Assembly (NCBI RefSeq): GCF_016086655.4
Contig: NC_092584.1
Coordinates: 11,583,907-11,647,906, forward strand
Reading direction: 5' to 3'
DNA: 64,000 bases
DNA from: Lepeophtheirus salmonis
Taxonomy: Eukaryota; Arthropoda; Copepoda; Siphonostomatoida; Caligidae
Positions 50,701-59,700 of this stretch are shown here, piece after piece. A program made the translations under genes and the position numbers. Under the pieces are notes generated by a model that did no database searches, was not told the DNA's origin, and saw nothing but the letters and a program-made list of their open reading frames with translations. Each line of letters begins with the position of its first letter. The stretch's first letter is position 1.

Positions 50701-53700
50701 ACTTTATTAACAGTGATAAAGGAATAAAAAAAATTATTTTGCTATTTTTTCTCTATAAAACTTGTCAGGATACATTTAAGTTGAGCACATTAAATTTGTA
50801 TAAATATTTATGAATGTATGTTCATATAAATTATTTTAATGTCATTTTTATTTTATCTTGCAAAAAAAAAGGAGCAAAATTTAATGCAACTGACACGACG
50901 TATAAAAATAAAAGCTCAAATTTTTCGGGTATTTTTTTCTCAGGATTTGATATTTTTTAAGAATATATGGATTTGATGGATGATAAATTTGTGGTTGATA
51001 TTTTGGAAAAAAAAAAAACATCTGTATTTATTATATATACTTAGATTTTATGATTGGCAATAAAAACAATTATGTTACAAATTTATATTTAAAATGACGG
51101 AATTAATGTACAAAGTTGTAACCAAAACGTCCAGTAGCGATTGTTTACAATTGTATCCCACTAATCAAACGACCAATGAAACATAAATAAACAACTTTTG
51201 TTTCAATCCATTAATCTAAGCGTCAAAATATTGGAGTAATAAGAAAAACGGTAGCAAGTGTCACATTTGCTCCAGCCAAGAAGGCTTCAAAGATCTTGGC
51301 CACTTCATCTGGACTGCCTACAACATTAAGTAGTTTATTGTATCCCCATACAGCGCAGAAGAAACAAAACTTTTACAGCAATAATATGGTGACTTATAGT
51401 CTACTTCCATGTGCCCCTTCTACAGCTCTGATGGCAACACCTTGGAATTTGCAGTTGAAAGCGTCTTGGAGAAAAATCTCTTCCACACATCGTATCCAAA
51501 TTTGGATACGCTTTGAGATGACAGCATGATACACACAGCTTTCATCAATAAGATATGCTAACCTGATCACAGACGTGTTGAGGCTGTTGTTGCTTGTGAA
51601 GAAAGACGTATTGCATATATAAGTAAGTATGGTATTGTAACATATTGTCAATTGGTTTTGAGTAGTCTTTTCTTGATTAAATAAAAATCACATTTTAAAT
51701 CCATACTCTGAACAAATTTCATAGTTTAAACACTTAACTTTACAAAAACAAGAAGATTTATGCAAAGAATTTGTTTGTACAGCTTTGAAAGTATTCTCAA
51801 TATCTCAAGAAAATGTGTTATAGAGGGAGCGGGGATCTAATTGTCGTCAAAATATTTTTCTACAAAAAACAACACAAAATATACATTTTTTAACTTTTTT
51901 ATTGAAAATCAAAACTATGACGAGCATATAGGTATAGAGTAGCCATTCATTTGCTATAATCACCGTTGGCATTAATACGGCCTCTGAACCGGCCGCAGGC
52001 TCTTCTGACCATCTCATTGCCATGTTGCCGAATACCTCCTTGATGGAGTCCATCAGGCTGGCCTTGGTACTATGGAGATGTCAGTTGGTATGTCTCTCGA
52101 CATAGTCCCAGACAAAATAGTCTAAAGGATTAAGGTTGGGAGAGTTAGGAGGCCACAAATCCTTGGTTACAACGTCATAACAGTTCTCGGTTAACCACTG
52201 CATGGAGGTTTTGGACACATGGCAGGGTGCTGAGTCCTGTTGCCACACCCAGGGCCTGTCTCCGGCCACCCCTTGGATCCAGGGCAGAACCACCTTCTCC
52301 ATAACATCCAGGTAGACCTTTGTATTGACCTTTAGACCCGTTTCAAACATGTGGGTAGGCATAACATGACCTTCACTGCTGACCACCCCGAACACCAGTA
52401 CCATTGCAGGGAACCTGGGTCTTCATTACCTTCCTCACATGGCTGGTACAGGTGGCTATCCACCTGTTGTTTTGCTTGTTGACCTTCTGATCTTGACAGA
52501 AATTCAATTCATCAGACAAAAACCACAGCATCCCGGGCTGTTTTGGATGATTGAGCTTGTTGAGCAATTTTGTTGACTTCATCAGCCTGTTGTCCTTTGC
52601 CTTCTGGTTCAAGATCTGGCCTACCTGCATCTTGTACCTCCTGCACCTTAAATCCTCAGATACACAGTCCCTTATTGTTTTCTCATGGCAGCCCAGATCC
52701 CTCGCCATGCCCTTCATGGACCTGGTAGGGTCATCCTCAACCCTCTTCTTGAGCTTGGCGACAAAGTCGGTGTCCCTGACCTTCCTGTCGGCGCCCTCCT
52801 CCTTGGGTGCCCTCTTTATGGTGGCATCAACATCCCAGGTGTCCTCTAGCTTCTTACGGATACGCTGAACAGTCCGTAAATTCACTCTTAAGGTTGAAGC
52901 AATAGTTGAATTGGACATTTCACCTCCATTATTAACCAATGTCATGACTACGGCGGACCTCGAAAGCTCCTCGTTCCACTTATATCTCTTTATCTCCTCA
53001 TATGATGACGGCATGATGCTAACTGAACTACGTATCGTCAGCTGACGAGAATAACTTTCCTATTTGAAAACCGGTTTTTTATTTGATAATGTCGTCTGCA
53101 AGTTATTCAGGTTTAAAGTAGGCGATAATTTGATCCCCGCTCCCTGTACATTCCTAATTTCACCGGAAACGTGTTTAAATTATGGAATAACGTCATAGGT
53201 ATTCTTTTCTTGGAGGAATTACAATCATGCTTAGTCACATTGTGGGGATGCCCCTTAATAGAAAATGATTTATCACATATTCCATGACTGAGAAATTTAT
53301 TTTATAATGATAAATAAATTTGAGTGCAGTGTAAGAGAGAAGATTGCAACAAAACCTGATCCACATTCTATACAGCCTTGGCGCACTTCAACAATGGTTA
53401 CACTTTACCAAAAATAGCTAAAGTAGCTATCAATGAGATTCGGTTCAATGGATTACATACAGTTTCTTTATTATTTTCTTACATTGTTGTTGATATAGTT
53501 TTTATTATAGATTATTTTTAAATTTGGATTTTTTTTAATCTTATCGATGTCGTTTTCTTTATTATCATTTCAATAAAAATGTAGGATAATTTCTTCATTA
53601 ATTTATATATATATATATTATACCCCTTTTTTTTTTAAAAAAAAAGGGAAGGGGGATATTGTCATTCCATGTCAAATCAATCCCTTAAAAACATCACCAC

Positions 53701-56700
53701 CATCTTTTAATTTATTTTCAAATTTGGTTGATATTTTAACATTAGCTAGAAACTCAAGAATTCAAAAATGTCAGCTTCTTTTGTTTTCCGGCTCAGGATT
53801 TAGAAGCTTCAAAAGTTTTGGATTCGACGCTACATATTTTTAATTTTAAATTGCTATATTTTGAAAGTTTTGAAAATATGGATCTACCTTAAAAACCATG
53901 TAAAAAAAAATTAATTTTTCCTTGTGTTGTTTTTTATTATATAAGCTAACAAAATGAATTTTAAAACCGTAAAGTTATGAAGTAAATATTTTGACCTCAC
54001 AAAATATCAAACATGTCCGTTTTCAATTACATTCTAATTTTTATATGTTACTTGTAATATATCATAAATATATACAATAAGTTTTTAAGGATGCATTTGA
54101 TTTTACTTAAATACAACAAATAAAAAAGTGTGCGTAGGTAGAGAAAATGTCTGATGGCAAATAGGGTAGGTGACGTTGAGCCCAAAACTCTTAAAATCTC
54201 TAAATCCTAAACTGAAACCCAAAAAGGTTAAAATTTTGAATTTTATGTTTTTAAATTATATTAAAATAAGCACCAAATTTAAAACAAATCAAAGTTGAAA
54301 TAGCAAGTAAGATTAACAAGCCCCCATCAGCGGTGTCCATGGCTTTAAAAAAGGTAGAAGGAAAGTCTTTGTGCCGTATTTCACTGCCTCTGTTGACAGA
54401 ACAGCAGAAAAAAGGATTTTCTAATGAGACCACCTTAACTGTTGAACCTGTCTTCAACAAGCAAAATGAGCGGGAAATGACAATCGGGGATGGAGCAATG
54501 GAGCACCGATATGTCTCCCCTACTAAACACTCTGCTTTAGGGATGATGTTGGGCCTAATTGCATCCAACGGGAAGGTAATGAATGCCGAGAGAATTTTGT
54601 TCCATTTTGTATTTTTTAAGTGATCTCATTTTAAAATATTAAAATTCCCTACAGACGTGAATGAATCTTTTTATTGTTTTGTACCTGTGAACTCATTCTG
54701 AAGGAGGAGTCCTTTTGTCGTCAGCATGGAATTTGGAATCCAAATTCAAATATCTCTTGAGATGGAGGATCAAATTAGAAGTATCTTCCTCCCATTGCCA
54801 CATTTTCCTTTTACGGGTATGAGGTCATGAAATTGGCATAAATACGATGATAATCTTGATTATTTGCGAGTACACCCCTCATAAGAAATGAGACCACTGA
54901 AAAAGTACAAAATTGAACAAAAATCCTTGGAAATGTATATTCTTTAAAAAGATCCTTTTTTCACTAATAGATTCAATATCTTGCTATAATAAAAGCTATA
55001 ATATTCTTCATTATTATTATGTATTGTGAAAAAGTTATAAATGTCTTTAGAAAAGAGTCATTTTTAATCATTTTTCAGCCTCAAAATGGAAATATATCGA
55101 ATTCAGAACCAAATACAGAAGCAATAAAAACGTTATATAATCATAAAAAAAACTTTTACATAAGTTTTATAAATCGTACTTTTAATTTGGTCATTGTTTT
55201 AAGGATAAAAAATGCCTCTGAGCAATAATAGTCTGGAATAGATATAATCCCAGATATTTCAGAATTCAGATAACTGAGAGAAAAACTAAGATGAGTTTTG
55301 GATTCCGTGCTCATAAATAAATTTGATTATTGCCTTCAATTCATTGATACAAAATTTTTCATACTAATTGTTCCTTTTTGTGAAATTTCCATCGTTAAGG
55401 AAATAAATCGTCTTCCAGGATCTGAAGAGCTTGAGAGCATTTCCATTTTGAAAACACCCTTAGTCTTCACGATTCAGAAGTAGATTCCCAATTTAATAGT
55501 GGAAGATTATTTTTTTCTTCAGAAAAACTTCAAATAACAAACGCTGTCATGGTAAATGAAAATTCATTATGGGTTGTGAAGTATGCAGAACCGGGAAGCA
55601 CTTGACTTAATGTAATATATCATCACTAGATCTGCTACTATCTTTGCGAAGAAAATACTTTTGTTGAATTAAGGGAATTTATGACTGGAGAAAATTCACT
55701 TTGCAGTTACAAATATCGAATGGTTTTATTAGTTATTTTAAGCCATAAAAAGACTAAATGAAAATGTAGAATAATAAACTGCACGCCTTTCATTATTGTA
55801 TTAATCCAATAATTTAAAAAAGGACTTTTCTGTTAAGAAAAGCGTAACTACTGATTGGGTTGAGCTTTTTTTTGTTAGTTACTCTCAAAGGTTGCGAGAT
55901 ACAATACAAGTAATAAGGATGTGATTAAAATCAGTTACCTTCCTTTCTCTGTAGGAATTTATGCAGACGTGTACATTATATATAGTAAATACATAGATAT
56001 AATATATAATGAGAAGATAGATATGTTATTACCTTCATTGGAGCCCATATCACGTAGATATATATGAAGCTAAGGACGAGTTTCAAACCTGAAAAAAAAA
56101 AAATCGATTCCTTTCACCATCTTAAAAAATCTCAGAATTTGTAGATAAAAATAAAATGTATAAATATCATGGCGTAAGCATAAAATGTATATAAATATGT
56201 ACACTCAATTCCATTTTTTCTTTGGACGGCTAAGCTTTTTAGGGCCATATTAACCCTCCTTTACTGAATATCCTTTTGATAACAAGGTTAGTGAACTGAG
56301 TAAAAAACACTCAAAAGTAAAATATATTTTATTACTTGATAAAAACAATTGATTTTTTCAACCCTTATTTAAAAATTATTTTCATATGATGAGTTTCTAT
56401 AACTCAATAGTACATTAATACTGAAGAAAAATCCAGGAATTAAAAAGGAAAAATAAAAGAACGACTTTCAAGCAAAATAGTTAATGAAATTCAAAATTTG
56501 TAAATATATACCAATAATTTTCTTAAAAAGGCATTATTGAAATACTCCATATCATCAGATTTAATGTTTGAGGTGCATTATTTAACGAAAAAAACGTAGA
56601 TTTAAATGAATTAAAAAGAGTTTTTATCAATCTTGGGGTAAATATTATCCTAATTCACTAATGGAGGGAAAATAATAATTTTAATTTTCGTCAAGCTGCA

Positions 56701-59700
56701 TTTAAAAAAACACATTTTTTTATAATTTTATGAACTTAAAATTGTATGTAATATGACTAAAGTGGGGAATTCAAACTTGCAGTATCATTTAGTTGCAAGT
56801 TTGTACTCCTTAGTCTTGATTAGGAGGTTTTATCATTCGTTTATCATCGTTGGGTTCCAAAGATAACTTGAAGAAAAATAAAAAAGTAACAATTTCATCC
56901 CATGTCTCTATTTGTCTGATTGTTGAAACAATAACGAAAATGGCAATGCATGTGTGATCTTCTTTGCATCGGTGTTAGTTCCGAAAAGAACCCTTCGGGA
57001 TCTTTATCTAGGTCGCTTATAACCTCACGAAATTCATCAAGGATGGGAATTGTGCTGAAATGTATTTGCTGAAATTATTTTTTTTTTTTTTACATTTTTA
57101 ATCGATAAAATATGGCTGCCTTCTGGCCAGACTACATGTGGCCCTACCCATGCATTGACCTCCCCAACTTAGATTTTAAAATTTGAAGAGTCTTAAAGAA
57201 TAATGTTTGTTGCACCTGTCATCCAGGTTTAGATTCCCTCCAAGCATCCATCATGACAACATGGTTGACCATAGACACGAACTTCATCGTCAAAAACTAC
57301 CAATCTGTTCGTTGTGTGTCGAGACTGTTGTTACTTGTAAAATAGACGTATTAAAAAAAAATATATATAATATTAAGATTAGTTTTGAGTTGTCTTTTTT
57401 GAAATGATAAAATTCCTATTTTTTTTTTGTAATTTAGTCATGCTACTGTAAGTTTCGGACTCACTCTTTAATAAGCTAATTGATTTTTGACAAATCATTA
57501 AAAACTCCTTTGTTTTTCTTAACTATAAATTTTCTACTTTCTTTAATCTACAATGACAACTGTTAATATTTAATCATCCCTTTTATGCAAATTTTGAGAA
57601 GTTCAGAGTTATTTTTGTTACAATTTTTTTATCAACAATGATGTTGAACACATATTTGTAGGTCGATTGCTAAGAAAAACATTACCCTAGTCGTCACAGT
57701 GAGCATAGAGTTCGAGAAGAAGATTGAGATAGCAGCACTCCTCTGCTAGGGATTGTCCCCATGCATCAATGCCATTGTAAGTCGTCTTCCTCAAGACCCC
57801 ATTCAGCTCCCAATGGATAATCCTGCGCAGTGGAACGCTGCTATCTAAATTCTCGTCTTGTACTGGGTGCTCATGGTGCCGACTAAGGCAAGGATTTTCT
57901 TAGCAAATGATTTTGACAAACACAGTGACATGTTGGAGTCTTAAGTTGTAATTTTTGACCGACTCGAATAATTAGATCCACATTTATTCCAGAAAACCCA
58001 AAAAATTTAAAACTTTTATGTTTTTGTAAAGGAAACGTGGTCCCTGGCAATCCCAATCTGAACCCCTTACACTACCATGTCTTGGGCGTCATGGAGAAAG
58101 AGAGTATAATAAACATGCACGTAACTTTGCTGAAGCCTTGTCAACTTCCATTTTCGAGGCATTGGCCATTATGGATAATGAGTTCCTTATCAAGGCCTGT
58201 GCCAGGTTTGCATCTGTGGCTTACGCTATTTGTGATTCGTTTGATTGATGAACTTCACTATGAATCTTTACGTGTATATGCAAAATATTTGTGAATTGCA
58301 GATTTAACTTTGGAAAATAAATTGTTATATACATTATCCTTGAATTTTCTATTTTTATAATCCACACATTATACTAAGAAGTATTTTCAGAAAGTCTTTT
58401 CAACTTTCACAAGATATAAAGCATTCTTTGCTTTCCTTTACATGCCTTGACACTATGGACTAGGGTGGCTCTAAGAAATCAAAATTGTCAACTTTTAGTT
58501 GTATCATTCCTCCATCTAGTTCCCTTCATAATGCAACTTTGCTATGAAAAATATGTTTCACTAAGTTCATATTTAATGTTGATCCTAGCTTTTGAATATT
58601 TTGCCCTATTTAAATAATTAGCTGAATACAAATTATATATCTTCAATTGTTCTCAAAAACATAAAGTTAAATACGTACTTTGTCTTGACGTATAAATAAG
58701 TTTTATCCATATACCTATTCTGATTTAATAGCATTTGTAGTTGGAATATTCAATCCTTTTCAATATTTATTAGACTATTTGAGCTTATTGTACTATAAAA
58801 TACTTTATCTACAAATTGACTGAAGGTTTGTTACACTCTTCTCGTCTCGGTAGTGGATTTTTTTAATTTATTCAACGTTTCATTTGTTTATTAAAATAAA
58901 AAGGTCAATAAATATTCAGAAATTTACTATTTTAGTGAAAAGTTTAAGAGCCAGAGTAATTCTCTGAGACTCTTGGGGATTTGGATGATCCAATTGAGTG
59001 GCTAAAAAAACGTATAGATATGACTACTAGAGAGGATAAATGATGAAATCTCCTTATGTAGTTTTTTCTGCTTTTAACTCCCCCCAAGTTACAAGATAAT
59101 TTCTTCCCAAATCCCTGACCAACTATAAAATTCACGCCAATGATACAACTTTTTGCACAGGAATACATTTTTACTTTATTAACTGATTGAGAGGTGGGTG
59201 AAATAATGAAAATAATCACCTTTATTTTTATTTTTTTAGTTAGAAATAAGAGCCATCTAGTGGACACTATAAAATAATATATATGCACTTAAAATGAACT
59301 CCAAATAAATTTTCAGGTACTCGGATATATAGTATAATAACTTTTTCCCGCTCATGGATTATGATATAAAATGTTCAAAAAAGTTTACATTCTTTAATAT
59401 ACACTGGAAACAAATTTCAATATATTTACTTAATAATTTCAACATTTTTTCATACAAAAGTTTTAAAATGTTAACAAATAATTAATCCAATTATTTACGA
59501 ACCTCAGGGTTCTTTCAATTTTAAGGCATACTAGTGTAATTATGCCTCGTGTTGCCAAAGACATTAAGAAAATTTAAATTAATTATGAACTCTATATAAA
59601 CGAAAATAATTAAGAATTATTTCTGCTGCAGGTTTGATGAATATTTGCACACTTTATTTTATCTAGAAAATAATGTTTAAGTAAGAACTCTCGAGTTGAA

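Noticed and set aside
52551..52868. 105-codon plus-strand open frame
   Set aside because: Directly antisense to the well-supported transposase at 51947-53014.
53624..53655. Poly-T/poly-A hairpin with C/G ends
   Set aside because: Simple-sequence origin is enough to explain it; homopolymers of this kind are common across the window.
58944..59288. 114-codon minus-strand open frame
   Set aside because: No recognisable domain or splice partner. The part after the acceptor at 59002 is open in all three frames, so openness is not evidence of coding.
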